Numbered from the stretch's first letter, positions 46,637-58,370 are shown. The stretch is DNA of 64,000 nucleotides from Excoecaria cochinchinensis (GCA_947683425.1 CANTUQ010000073.1:15398501-15462500); one strand, 5' to 3'. Translations and numbers: made by a program. Notes: a model not told the origin generated them from the sequence alone.

Positions 46637-48679
46637 TGTGACGCGCGCCGGATCCCGAGCGCTGCCCTTTCGGACCGCCCGCACGTGGGCGATCGGGGCA
46701 TTTGCGGGTCCGTTGGCAGCTTGCGAATGAATCGCAAGTGCGTCTATGTTGGGCAACAAGGAGGTATCATGGAGTCGCCACCCAATAGAACATTGGAAAA
46801 GTTACTCTCGCCTTGGAGAGCCTAAGACTGCGCTTGGTATCCATTTTGGGCCAGCCAGAGGGATCATGGAAGGTGAACTCCTCACCCTAAGGAGCCTAGG
46901 ATTAGCGCTAAAGCCTCGTGACTCAAGAAGTATCTTGAAGGATGACCTCTAACCTCTTGAGCCCAAAGACCAGAGCTGGGTCCGGGATTTCTCATCTATT
47001 TCTACCTCAATTATTTTATGATCAAATTTTAATATCATTAATTCTCTCTCTCTCCACACTATGAAATTGATTAAAAGGCGCGCTTATTCACATCTTGAAA
47101 GCGATAAATGATCAAATAGATAATGAGAGCAATAGATTACAATAATACAAGGAGCGGAATACAACTCCCTTTCGTAAATGTGCGAAGCATGCATAAATCG
47201 GGGCATTGCTCATTTTGAGGACTTTGGTCCTCGCATGCATCATTATTAAAATTGGGGATCTTTATTTGTGATGATCTTTATTGGATGAAAATAGGGCATT
47301 GGACCCTTGCTTTTGTGTAAACCTCATTTTATTGAATATAAAACGTTGAGTCATTCTTATACATTAACGGGATATGAAAGGAGTATATTCGTATACATAA
47401 AATAATCAATGAATAATAAATGAAGAAAATAATTAGGAGGATTAGGAAACTAAACCCGATGAAGTCCTCCAAACATTTTGGGCAGCCGCTCAAGCTCGAG
47501 ATCATCCAAGAGGATCAATACACTCATAGGAAGTTAAGAGATGCTAATATACATAAAATTAACATATAAGAGGTCAAAAAACTTGGAAGAGATGAAAAAC
47601 GATTTAAGAAGATGGAGACAGAACCCACCGACGGCCTTCCTTGGTTGACAGACGGGCGTCGGTTAGGGTATCCGATATGCCCATTTGTCGCTCAAAGAGG
47701 GGCGTCTGTAGGTGGGTGATCGACGGGCGTCGGTGATAAAGATGACCCGTCGGTCACCACTGTCTCCGAAAAAGACAGAAAGGAGAGAAACCTTTTCAAA
47801 GTCAAGAAAAGTGGGTTTTATCCCAAAAGGAGATGAGAGAGTCAAAAAAAAAAAAAAATAAAGACAGATACCCAAAAATTCCACAAAATGAGAATAAATA
47901 TGAGGTGAAATGGAGAAAGGATCCGGAATATTTACCCGCAGATGATAGCTTCGGGTGAGATTCTTGTGTTGGTTAGAGCCCCGCGCATTCCACGAGAAGC
48001 AAAGATGAAAGATTAAAGAAAGAAAATGAGATATTTCTTCTTCAACCCCTCAGAAAATCAATTTTGGAGTCAAAATCTAAAGAAAACTAATTAGCTTTTA
48101 GTTCCTTTTGACTGATTTGATCCTTGGTTAAATAGATTTCCTTAGAAAATGTGTTTTGTTGGAAGAGAGAGAAAATTTGCTTGAAATTGGGCAGAGTTTC
48201 CTCCTTTGAAAATTTTTCCATCAAATGAAAATTCGGAGCTTTTGTAGCTAAACACGACCGATGGGCGTCGGTGTATGGGGGCGGGCGTCGGAAGAATCCT
48301 TCTGACACAAGGATTCGTTCGACGGCCCTGCCATATCCACCGACGGGCGTCGGAAGGGTTGCTTGCTCTGGGAAATCAGGCGGCGTTCTGACAGGGGCGG
48401 TGATTTTTCGACGGGCGTCGGAAAATACCACAAGCCGTCAGTGACTCGAAGCGACGGGCTGACTTCACAGACGGGCTTGCCGTCTATAGAGGACAAAAAG
48501 CTTTTTGACTCGAAAAAACCTCTGTTTTCTCCCCCTCTGCCCAGGAATGGTAAAAAGCCTCATTTCTCGTGAAACGTGGGACTAAAACCTCCAAATCCAG
48601 CCCTTTTATATAGGCTCGGACGCTGATCTCATCATAGGGTAACCTCTGATCCGGACCGCTCCGAGACACGGTGCTTACA
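46637..48679 (-). mobile_element. 5' LTR of the Tat element
   Basis: This 2,043-bp LTR pairs with 32349-34399. Visible differences include a 7-bp gap near 48221, single substitutions such as GGGCATCGG/GGGCGTCGG, and a poly-A change near 47848. GC-rich CGACGGGCGTCGG motifs lie at about 47630-47755 and 48258-48482. It starts TGTAAGCACCGTGTC on the minus strand and is flanked by GTAGC. Confidence 0.95.
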
Positions 48680-48684
48680 GTAGC

Positions 48685-48935
48685 TGTGCCGACTCAGCAC
48701 CAAAGGTTGCTGTCCTGAGTTGGTACAGCACAACTAGCCACTCCATGTGATGACTCGTGACATCCCCACATCCACATTTTTTTTTGTTTCCTTTGAGCCA
48801 TTTGCGATTCTTATGCGCCATTTGCAATTCCAATGTACACAAGAACATTTCCATGCATAAATAAGACAAAATGAAAGTTTATAAGATATTAGTAATATAT
48901 AAATACATATGGAGTAAATATTGTAATTTAATATG

Positions 48936-48995
<60 letters not shown>

Positions 48996-49684
48996 GTGTG
49001 AATTTATTTAATGACATTAAATATGATATGAAATTTAATTCTATGAAATGAGCATTGTAAATTATTAAATAGTATGAGTTTGACATATGGCATTAAGTAT
49101 GAACTAAATGATATTTTATGAACATAATTACAATGAAATTAATTATAATTATAGTATGTATAAATATAGGCACATAAATGGATTATAAGAAAATAAATGC
49201 TATTTTAATAAATGACATTATTTATGGAATATGCATAAGAATATAATTGAATTAAATTGAATTGAATTGTCCATGACATGGGAAACAAAAATTGTGTGTG
49301 TTATTTAGATTGTACAAATTCCAAATTATGCATGTGGTTATTGTGTAAACTTTTAGAATGTTATTAAGCATGATATGAATGTAAGCTATAAGAGCATAAC
49401 TTAGCATCATGTTATGAGTACAAACATGAATGTCATTCAAAGTATAGATAAGTAATACTATGAGTCTAGTATTCCAATAGGGAAAGTATATATTAAAAAA
49501 ATACATGCCATATAACTGTTATGTGTGACCGAAAATGCAATACCATGCTATATTCACTATATATATATATATAATAAGTGTAAATGAATATATGAATAAA
49601 TACTACTTGGGAATATAAGTATCATGGATATGTTTTAAATTTCATTTGAAGTTCACTGTTATACAATGAGTATTGAATAATATG

Positions 49685-49736
<52 letters not shown>
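48685..49736. other. AT-rich region with microsatellites, no gene
   Basis: This is the right flank of the Tat insertion and may continue the LTR-like piece at 31159-32348. It contains a (TA)n run at 48939-48991, a short one at 49555-49574 and a long (TA)n run at 49690-49735. No domain-bearing frame was seen. Confidence 0.5.
49690..49735. repeat. (TA)n microsatellite at the left edge of pararetrovirus copy 1
   Basis: A pure TA run of about 46 bp is immediately followed by pararetrovirus sequence. Copy 2 also starts beside a simple repeat with a (TA)n core. Endogenous florendovirus-type elements are known to sit preferentially in TA-rich simple repeats. Confidence 0.8.
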
Positions 49737-49737
<1 letters not shown>

Positions 49738-50059
49738 GTATTAGAACTAGATCTTGGCTCTCTTTCAGAGAGAATTCTAGATAACCTATTCATAATGATT
49801 ATTTTAACTAAATTTGCTTAAAAATAGTCAATAGTAAAGATTGAACCTGAGAGTATTCACGGGACCACCCAGCTGCGGGACCACCTTATGCCTCTCCTGG
49901 GCTACTGGCTAACCAACGCATGCTTTTAGGGCTGACCAACATTTCCTACTCACCTGTATTATCTTTTTTGCAACTATTTCTAAGGCAAACTTAAGTAAAA
50001 TAACAGGTGTGAATAGTTTAAACAAAACTGTCTCCTCTCCCAACTAGGCTCTGATACCA
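49737..50059 (-). other. Inverted pararetrovirus leader with primer-binding site
   Basis: The minus strand reads TGGTATCAGAGCC at 50059-50047, the tRNA-Met primer site. The leader and the first codons of the movement-protein ORF follow, ending at CTAATACG (49737). The same segment is in forward orientation at about 58380-58697 in copy 2. Copy 1 continues forward from about 50062 at the point where the inverted piece stops, so the segment was inverted in place. Confidence 0.85.
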
Positions 50060-50061
50060 AA

Positions 50062-51033
50062 ACGAACACTAATAACTCCTATCCTTTAGATATGAATTCC
50101 TCAGAAATTAATATAGACAAAGTTGAACAAGATTTGCATAACTGGACTATTCCTAAACAGAATATTAAAACCATATGTTCCATAAGAACTTTTGATTTTA
50201 TGTCTAACTATTCAATTAAAACCATTGAACAGACCTTGCCCATTAATCAGGAACACTTTAGCATTTAATTATTTTCAGAAGAAGCAATTAATGGTCATAG
50301 AAGAAATAGATATAGATTCTTACATATTGGCGCCATTCAAATAGCGATTAAACCTTTATTCAGGTTAGGATTAGATGTCACTGTCTTAATGTGGTTAAGA
50401 GATGCTAGACATTTAGACTTTTCAAATTCCTTACTTGCTATGGCAGAAACTAATTTAGCTAATGGACCAGTATATTTTAATTGTTATCCAGGTTTTATGC
50501 TTAGTTTATTTGATAGACACTTAATGGATACCTTAACCTTAATAGTTAAAACAAAAAATTTAAATGTTAAAGAAGATGTTAAGGCTGTAGCAATAATTTA
50601 TAGGGTATATTATAAGGTTATAACCACTTCAATAAAACCTAAGTCAGTAAATACTTTAACTAGAAACAAAACTATAAGTTTTGAAGGAAATAGAGCTCAC
50701 TCTAATATTCAAATACCTAAAAGATTAAAATGGGAAGAAATTACTAGGTCAGCAAGATGGAACCTACAAGAAATAAGTGAACCTAGGCTGTTAGACTTAG
50801 ATAATCAGACCTCTAGAATAATAGAACATACCGATGGATCCATAAATATAGATTTTTCAAATACTCCTCATACTGAAAAACCATCAGTATACTCTAATAG
50901 GCCTTCTACTTTAGCTAATACCATACCAAGGACTATTTCTACTAGAAATCTAGATATAAGAGGAATAGATTTTAGGGAAAGTATAAGCCCAACTAGATCT
51001 CAAATGGAAATCTTTTCTTAGCTAAATTTATAA
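50062..51033 (+). pseudogene. Movement-protein ORF of pararetrovirus copy 1
   Basis: Caulimovirid movement proteins widen plasmodesmata for cell-to-cell spread. The region is recognised by the block LANGPVYFNCYPGF followed by a TLTLIVKTKN-type segment. It lacks its N-terminal codons, which are in the inverted piece. It has a TAA at 50266-50268 where copy 2 has CAA, and a TAG at 51019-51021 where copy 2 has CAA. The natural end appears to be TAA at 51031-51033, directly abutting the next ATG at 51034. Confidence 0.8.
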
Positions 51034-53530
51034 ATGGTATTCGAAATAAAAAAAGAATTTCTTAGGGCAGATTTAAAAGCAAAATATAATAAAGAAAAAA
51101 GAGAATGGTATTTTAATAATTTTTCTCAAAGCGAACTAGAAGAATTTAGAAAAATATGGTATAAGGACATGGAAAAGCAAAAGGTTAATGTTCCTTTATT
51201 TTTATGGTTTAAAAATTATTGTTATAATAATAATGTTAACTATCATTTTGAAAAGAATTAAAAATGCTTAGTAAGGTAGGAAAACTTTGGAACCTAGCTG
51301 ACGATGAAAGAATAATCTCTATACATCCTCCACTAGAAAATATAGTATTTAATAAAAATGATCGGGAATATGTAGGAATGCCTTTTGTCGATCTAAAAAA
51401 AAAAGACTCTACAGATAAAAGGGTACAACAGATAATACTTCAAAATAACTTTACTAATCAAACTTTAGAAACTATAGGAAATCAGCTAAATAGAATAGAA
51501 TCTGTAGTACAGAGACCCTATCAAATTGAGCCTATAGCCACGAAACCATTAATTCTAAAAGAAAAACCTTTATTTAAACCTTTTATGTTTACTGGACCTA
51601 CTATTAATTTAAATATAGAGGAATCTATATTAAAGAAAATAGAAGAAAGAGTAGGAAATATTAATATCAATAATTCTACAATAATCAAGGATAATAAACA
51701 AAAGGATAAACAAGTAGCCGTAATAAATAAGGATCAAGACTCTAATTCTGATACAGATTCAATAGCCGAGATAGAAAGTCAATTTAATCAATCTTCAGAG
51801 AAACCTTTAGAAATAAATAAATTAAGAAGGAATGCACCATTGCCTACCACTAGGAATTATTATACTAGACCTACTCCACTAGATACTCAATTTGAAGAAA
51901 AAGAAAATATTTATCAGGCAAGTTATGATGGAAAATCTGTTTATGAATGGAATCTAGAAGGACAATCAGAATATAGAATATTAAATATTTTACAAGAAAT
52001 GACAATGGCAGCTAGTGCCTATAGGAGAGTAGGAAATAGGAAAAGTCAGGTGGCTCAAGCCTTAATCTCAGGATTTGCCGGACAACTAAAGGGACGGTGG
52101 GATTACTACGTAACCCATGATCAACAGCAATATATATTAAAATCTACAAAAACTATAGTAAAAAGGGAAAATGATATGGAAAAAGAAACAACAATAGATG
52201 ACAGTGTTAACACTTTAATTTTTGCTATAATGAAAAGCTTCATAGGAGACCCTAGTCAGTATCAGGATAGAAATACAGAGATATTGCAAAATCTTACGTG
52301 TCCAAAATTACAAGACTTTAGGTGGTATAAGGATTTATTTTTAACAAAAGTTATGACTAGATCTGATTGTAGAAATGCTTATTGGATAGAAAGATTTATA
52401 GCTGGTTTGCCTAAATTATTTGCTGAAAGAATTAGAAATAAGTTGAAAATAGACTATCATGATACAATTCCCTATCAAGATTTAACTTACGGACAAATTA
52501 TAAACTATATTAATAACGAAGGACTAGCCATATGTTCAGACATGAAACTAAAAGCTAAATTAAAAAGAGAAAATCTCAAGGGAAAAAATGAATTAGGAGA
52601 TTTTTGTCAATAGTATGGATATGAAAGAATTAGTGCACCATCAGCAAGGGCTAAGAGAAAAAATAAAATAAAACGAAGATATAATCCCAAAAGAAGGACC
52701 TTTAGGCCCAACATAGAGCAAGACAAGCCCAATAAGAATAAAACCTTTCCTAAAAAAAAGCCCTATAAAGGTAAGAAGCCTAATAAAAGAGATATAGTAA
52801 TTTGTTATAAATGTGGTAGACCAGGACACTATTCCAAAAATTGTAAAATGAAAAGAAAAGTCAATAGTTTAGATCCTTTAGAAGAATTAAAGGAAAAAAT
52901 AATGAAATTGGTAATAAACGATTCTTCTTCAGAAATTGAAAATAATATTTTAGACTATTCTGAAAATGATTTAAATATAGTAAGCGAAGAAAATTATTTT
53001 AGTAGCGAAACTGAATCGTGCGAATGTATAGGAACCTGTCAGTGTAATTAGATAAATATGCTTAATAATGAACAAGAATTTTTGTTAGACATAATAGGTA
53101 AGTAGACGACCCAGAAGTAAAAAGAAACTATTTACTTAGATTAAAAGACCTAATAGGGCAAAGGGAGCAAAAAGATTATAGGCCATATGATTTTAATGAA
53201 GTTTGCCAAAGATTTAAACAAGCTAAAAAGAAATCATCTATTCAAGATCTTCAAGAAGAAGTTAAGAGTCTAAAACAAGATATGAATATATTAAGAAGAA
53301 AAGTTCAATTTTTAGAAGAAGAAAATCTTAAGGATAATCTAAGTAAACTATTCCAAAATAGAGAACATGCATCTACTTCCTTAGTAATCAAGGAACCAGA
53401 AAATAAGGAAGAATATATTAATAACATATCCAAGGTGAATTATCAGAAGTGTTATGTCAAATTAGATATAGTAATAAGTGATGATTTTCATCTCTCTACC
53501 CTAGCTTTAGTTGATAGCGGAGCTGATTAA
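51034..53530 (+). pseudogene. Coat-protein region with zinc knuckle and start of protease, copy 1
   Basis: This is the N-terminal half of the second ORF. A coiled-coil-prone segment (FTNQTLETIGNQLNRIE) lies near 51450. The coat-protein core at about 51990-52450 includes GFAGQLKGRWDYYV, KLQDFRWYKDLFL and FIAGLPKLFAERI. A complete CCHC zinc knuckle, CYKCGRPGHYSKNC, is at 52803-52844, followed by a second Cys-rich CECIGTCQC. The protease motif DSGAD ends at 53527 and a TAA follows it. Other breaks are a one-base loss before 51264, a TAG at 52611 and a TAG at 53049. Confidence 0.8.
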
Positions 53531-55375
53531 CATTGTATTCAAGAAGGCTTAGTACCTACTAAGTATTATGAGAAAACCTCAGAAAGACTTAGTTCAGCTA
53601 ACGGATCTAAGCTATATATTAAATATAAACTATCCAAGGTAAAAATATGTAATAAGGGTTATTGTTATAAAACTCAGTTAATTTTAATCAAAAATCTAAA
53701 TTCAGGAGTAATTTTAGGTACACCTTTTATAACAATGCTTTATCCATTTCAGGTTTGTAATAATGGAATAATTACTAAAATATTAGGAAAAGAGATATTA
53801 TTTGAATTTGCTTTTCCAATGATATCTAGAGATGTCAATCAATTAAAAAATAATATTCAAGAAATTAATTTTATTAAAAATAAACAAAATCATATAAAAT
53901 ATTTAATCAGAGAAATAGATGAAAAGAGGATAAAGGTCCAATTAGAAAAGGAAGAGATAAAAGAAAAAATAAAAGAAATAGAAAGAACTTTTTCTAAAGA
54001 AGTTTGTGCACCCATACCTAACGCTTTTTGGGACAGGAAAAGTCACATTATCAGTTTACCCTATGAAAAGGATTTTGATGAGAAAAAAGATACCCACTAG
54101 ATCTAAAGCCATACACATGTCAGAAGAATTAGAAAAACTTCGTAGGAAAAAAATTCAAGACTTAAAAAATTAAGGATTAATTAGGGACTCTAAATCACCA
54201 TGGTCTTGTTCAACCTTCTATGATATGAATGCAGCAGAATTAGAAAGAGGAGCTCCTAGATTAGTTATAAACTATAAAACTTTAAATAAAGTCTTATCGT
54301 GGATTAGATACCCTATCCCTAATAAGAGAGATCTATTAAAAAGATTATATAATGCAAAAATATTTTCGAAATTTGATATGAAATCAGGATTTTGGTAAAT
54401 TCAAATTCAAGGAAAAGATAGGTATAAAACAGGATTTAATACTCCTTTTGGCCATTACGAGTGGAATATAATGCCTTTTGGATTAAAGAATGCCCCATCA
54501 GAATTTCAAAATATAATGAATGATATTATTAGACCAATTAATGAATTTTCTATAGTATATATAGATGTTTTAATATTTTCAGATAATATTCCTCAGCATT
54601 TTAATCATTTAAGAAAATTTTATAATATTATGCATAATAGCGGATTAGTAATTTCTCCTACTACGATGAAATTATTTCAGGTAAAAGTTAGGTTTTAGGA
54701 CACGATATAGATCAGGGAGCTATTAGACCTACAAATAGAAGTTTAGAATTTACAGAAAAATTCCCAAATGAAATTAAAGATAAAAAACAATTACAAATAT
54801 TTTTAGGATGTTTAAATTATGTTCATGACTTTTTTCAAGATCTAGGAAAAATCTGTCAGCCTCTTTATAATAGGTTAAAGAAAAATCCAGAACTATGAAT
54901 AGATAGGCATACTCAAATAGTTAAAATGATAAAGGCAAAAATAAAGAGCCTCCCATGTCCTAATATCCCTCATCCAGAAGCCTTTTTAATCGTAGAAGCA
55001 GATGCTAGTGATACAGGGTTTGGAGGAATACTTAAACAAAAAAGGAATGACAAAGAAGAGCTGATACGATTTTATTCAGGAAGTTGGAATGATACACAAA
55101 AAAACTATTCTACTATTAAAAAGGAGATATTAAGCGTTGTTTCATGCATCATGAAATTTGAAGACGATCTTTTCATGAAAAGGTTTTTATTAAGAATAGA
55201 TTGTCTTTTTGCGAAACATATTTTAGAAAAGGATGTTAAAAATTTAATTTCTAAACAAATTTTTGCCAGATGGCAAGCCCTTCTCAGCAATTTTGACTTT
55301 GAAATAGAATTTATCAAGGGACAAAATAATTGCTTACCAGATTTTCTTTCCCGTGAGTTTTTACAGGAAAAATAA
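53531..55375 (+). pseudogene. Protease end, reverse transcriptase and RNase H, copy 1
   Basis: The polymerase region includes LPYEKDFDEKK before the reverse transcriptase, and MPFGLKNAPSEFQNIMNDII. The catalytic box reads YID-VLIFS at 54558-54569: one of the two catalytic Asp codons is missing compared with YIDD in copy 2. A one-base loss near 54693 shifts the frame. RNase H (54926-55375) has EADASDTGFGGILKQKR and ends QNNCLPDFLSREFLQEK. The copy cannot encode a working polymerase. Confidence 0.85.
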
Positions 55376-55455
55376 GTAAAGATAATAAGAAGGTGCATAG
55401 TGAAGCCAGTATTTCTAATCAAGTCAATAATAATTAGTTGGTAAATACTAATCAG

Positions 55456-56690
55456 ATGATCCCTTTATCGTCCAACAGATTTGCAGCCCTATCACCTAGA
55501 CCTAGTCCTAACACCCCTTGGTTCTCTCCATCAATTTCTTCAGCTCTAATAGACCCATTCCTCCACCTATACCTCTTAGACCTTCAACTTTAGGAACACG
55601 TCCTACCCTTTTTAGGCCTCCTACTTACTCCATAGTAGTATCCACTCCCTCTTTTGCTTTATCATCCTCAGCTGCGAGAAAGTCATCTTCAGTTTATATG
55701 CTAAATCCTCACAGACAGTTTATTAAAGTTTTAGAACCAGAAGAACAAAACTTGATAGAAAATCAGAGTTTCTATAAGTTAAATGATTTCATATTTTCAA
55801 AAGGATTTCATTTCCTAGAAGAATGTCCAGAAAAAACCAGGGAATTTTATGAAATGATCTTAGTTGACACTGATTTCATGGTAATTGAGCACAATTATAA
55901 TTAAGATTCCACCAAGATCAACTACAGCAAAGTAAAAATTTTCAGGATTATGACATTGGCAGAATGGGGATTAAAACCTTATTCTTTTAAGGTCTTAACA
56001 GGATATTCTGCTCGGAACAATTATAGCCACTACGATTATCAGGACGCCTGGTTCAAGGCATTTTTTCTCAGAAATTATAACCATTCATGGTTTTTTTACT
56101 TTTCTCACAAGTTTTCAGGTTTTTATCCAAATTGGTGTTTTGGTTTCCTTGGACCCATAGAAGCCATCCTTCTTCGGACCCATAGAAGCCATCCTTCCTC
56201 GGACCTATAGAAGCCATCCTTCCTCTACAGGTTCATCAGCATTATATAAAATACTTTACTATAGTTCTGTGATGAATTTAAAATTCCTTGGATTATTACT
56301 TGGAATTATCATGTTTCTACCGATTCAGTTATCCCAATACTTTATCGAGAATATCAAGTAAAGTGGTGGGATTCTTTTCAAGAAAACAGGGCAAATGCAG
56401 AAGCAGTTAGAGAAAAATTCGACAACGGCAAATTTACTTATCAGACTCCACCTTATCAAGATAAGAGGCAAGCCTAGTCAGAGTTAAGTCTAGAATTCAC
56501 AGCTAGAAAGCATCATCTTATCGACCTCCTTTCCTCATCCACGTCAGAACAAGAAGTAGCGGCTATCCTTAGCCATGCAACTTTTGAGAAGGGAAATTCT
56601 TCAACAGAAGAAGGGACCCCAGCTCCACATCATTTTGTTGATTCCCAAGACCCGTATGATGACATCATAATAATATTAAAAAAAAGTTTT
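55456..56690 (+). pseudogene. ORF downstream of the polymerase, copy 1 (function unknown)
   Basis: Translated blocks include NRFAALSPRPSPNTPWFS, then after a frameshift PPIPLRPSTLGTRPTLFRPP, RQFIKVLEPEEQNLIENQ and KGFHFLEECPEKTREFY. A strongly aromatic block follows (55950-56150): DAWFKAFFLRNYNHSWFFYF then YPNWCFGFLG. After a 25-bp repeat the coding trace resumes with YREYQVKWWDSFQEN near 56340. Similar Trp-rich ORFs follow the polymerase in some endogenous caulimovirids. The function is not known. Confidence 0.6.
56151..56225. repeat. 25-bp tandem repeat, 3 copies, in the downstream viral ORF
   Basis: Units starting GGACC(C/T)ATAGAAGCCATCC lie at 56151, 56176 and 56201. Because 25 is not a multiple of 3, two extra copies shift the reading frame, so this expansion is itself a lesion. 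Confidence 0.9.
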
Positions 56691-56977
56691 TCCACTAACT
56701 TTTTTTTAGGTACCTACAGTAGAGATTCCCCAGCTCAGCTAAATCATTCAAAGACACTTTCCAGTTCATCAAAGCAATAAATCTTCATATTTCTTTATCA
56801 TGGCCGACAAAAATAAGATTCTTAGACACGTGTTTAGGTGCACTATCAATCAGGATAAGGATCACATTTTATTGGTAGACAAGATTATTAGCAAAGCATT
56901 TTCAAGATTCCTTCTTATCAACAAAGAACAGTTCATCAGTTTTAAGAATTCAAGTCTCTCAAATCATCTTCTTCAGC

Positions 56978-56986
56978 CTATATAAT
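56978..56986 (+). promoter_or_regulatory. Candidate pararetrovirus TATA box, copy 1
   Basis: CTATATAAT lies at the end of the coding-like part, as expected for the single full-length transcript promoter. A second TTATATAAT lies at about 57066 beside the LTR junction. Confidence 0.4.
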
Positions 56987-57059
56987 CAGATTACTTCATT
57001 AAAATAGAAGCAGAGCCTTTTCTCTGAAAAAAGAAAAAATTAGAGAAAACAAAAATAAG

Positions 57060-58205
57060 AAACCCTTATATAATCGGTGAGTCGCCTCTGTCGCGAGCGC
57101 GACAGGGAGTGGCACACTCGCCATCACGCGAGCGCGAAGACCACCGTGATCGCGATGTGAGGCAAGACATGCCTCTGTCGCGAGCGCGACAGCTCTGGCT
57201 TAAAAAACTTTGATTCTTTCTTTTGTTTTGGCCACTAAGTTTTGAATGTATGATTATTTTAGAACTTCACCGGTATTTTTATATGAATTATATGAACATG
57301 AATGCGTGTTATGCATGACCTGCTAATGGCAAATAAGTGGATAGTTAGGCATGCCTAATAGAGTTTCTGTCGCTGCAGCTACCGAATGATTTGGACCCTG
57401 ATCAGGTCTTCCAACTGGATCATCGTGATCCCTCTGTACCGAATCTACGTGAAAATGTTTTTGGAATAAAATTAAAAAGATTATTTTGATACCCTTGGGT
57501 ATCCATGTGTTATGAGAATACTGTTAATACCTTCGGGTATCTACGTGTACTCGTTATCCACTGTTTTGATATAGCAGGTGCAATAATGTTATTTATTATC
57601 CTACATGAACCATGAGATGTTGCATGTTGAGAATAATATGATTAGGGTCCTGTTATACTTTATCTTAACTTCTGAAGCCTTAATATTTCATTGTGTCATT
57701 TGCTTGTAATTGTGTGTTGATGCCACTGTGAGTGGTCGTTGTGCATCTTTTTCCCCACTAAGCATTTTTGCTTAGCACGGGTGTTTTATCCGTGTAGGTG
57801 TGGAAGCTTTTGAAGGGTATAGCAGTGGGGTTCGCATCAGCAGGGGCAATACGACTAGTGGATAGAAGATTTTGTAGTTTAGGCCTTGTATTCTTTTTGT
57901 ATGTATTAAAGTCTTGTATTTTTTTTTTTAAAGCTAGGTAAAGAAGTTGTTATATAATCGTGCTGAGGCACTTTTGTACCTTTTTGGTATATGTAAAACT
58001 ATCTTTGTTATATTCATGAAATGCAATATTTTTCTTTATGACTCTTCCTCTCATGAGTTGTGAAATTTTAATTTGTTCATTTACATATGTGTTTGGTGGG
58101 CAATTGGTTTTGTTTATGCGTCTGTCGGTGGCAACCCGTACCTATCGAGGACCTTCATCCTCTTCGCAGGGTGAAGATCTCTATGTATAGGTAAGGGGTG
58201 TTACA
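57060..58205 (+). mobile_element. 3' portion of a gypsy LTR related to 404-3090
   Basis: The piece ends exactly at GGGGTGTTACA (58205) and carries the CACTAAGC...GCTTAGCAC hairpin at 57755-57785 and two TGTCGCGAGCGCGACA palindromes at 57088-57192. Positions from the end match the solo LTR at 404-3090, which is in the opposite orientation. The LTR's 5' half is missing, and the left border with the pararetrovirus is approximate. Confidence 0.7.
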
Positions 58206-58257
58206 ATGTATGTATGTATGTATATATGTATACATACATACATACATACATACATAC

Positions 58258-58301
<44 letters not shown>

Positions 58302-58370
58302 GTATGTATGTATGTATGTATGTATGTATGTATGTATGTATGTATGTATGTATGTATGTATGTATGTATA
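58206..58370. repeat. Compound microsatellite forming a large inverted repeat
   Basis: Runs of TATG/CATA lead to CGTGTATATA..., then a (TA)n core, then ...TATACACG and a long (TATG)n run. The two arms are near-perfect inverted repeats centred near 58279. The following pararetrovirus copy starts within 15 bp. The 137-codon Tyr/Met-rich frame over it is meaningless. Confidence 0.9.

Larger units (their letters stand above)
32349..48679 (-). mobile_element. Tat/Ogre-lineage Ty3/gypsy retrotransposon with two extra ORFs, duplication GTAGC
   Basis: This 16.3-kb element has two full LTRs and a GTAGC duplication at 32344-32348 and 48680-48684. Minus-strand order is 5' LTR, primer site TGGCGACTCCACTGGGGA, gag remnant, protease, G-patch, reverse transcriptase, RNase H, second RNase H, integrase, an antisense ORF, a sense extra ORF, a tandem array, polypurine tract and 3' LTR. 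The second RNase H, G-patch, primer site and extra ORFs after pol are hallmarks of the Tat lineage (Ogre, Retand and relatives). The LTRs differ by scattered substitutions and a few short indels, so the insertion is fairly young. Confidence 0.95.
49737..57060 (+). mobile_element. Endogenous plant pararetrovirus (Caulimoviridae), copy 1, rearranged and broken
   Basis: The order is movement protein, coat protein with zinc knuckle, aspartic protease, reverse transcriptase, RNase H, a further ORF, then a promoter-like region. This is the Caulimoviridae plan. The first 0.32 kb (49737-50059), holding the tRNA-Met primer site and the start of the first ORF, is inverted relative to the rest. Stops and small indels break every long frame, so this is a non-functional genomic relic. 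The layout, ORF after the polymerase and (TA)n location are nearest to florendovirus or petuvirus-type elements; I cannot fix the genus. The right end near 57060 is approximate. Confidence 0.85.
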
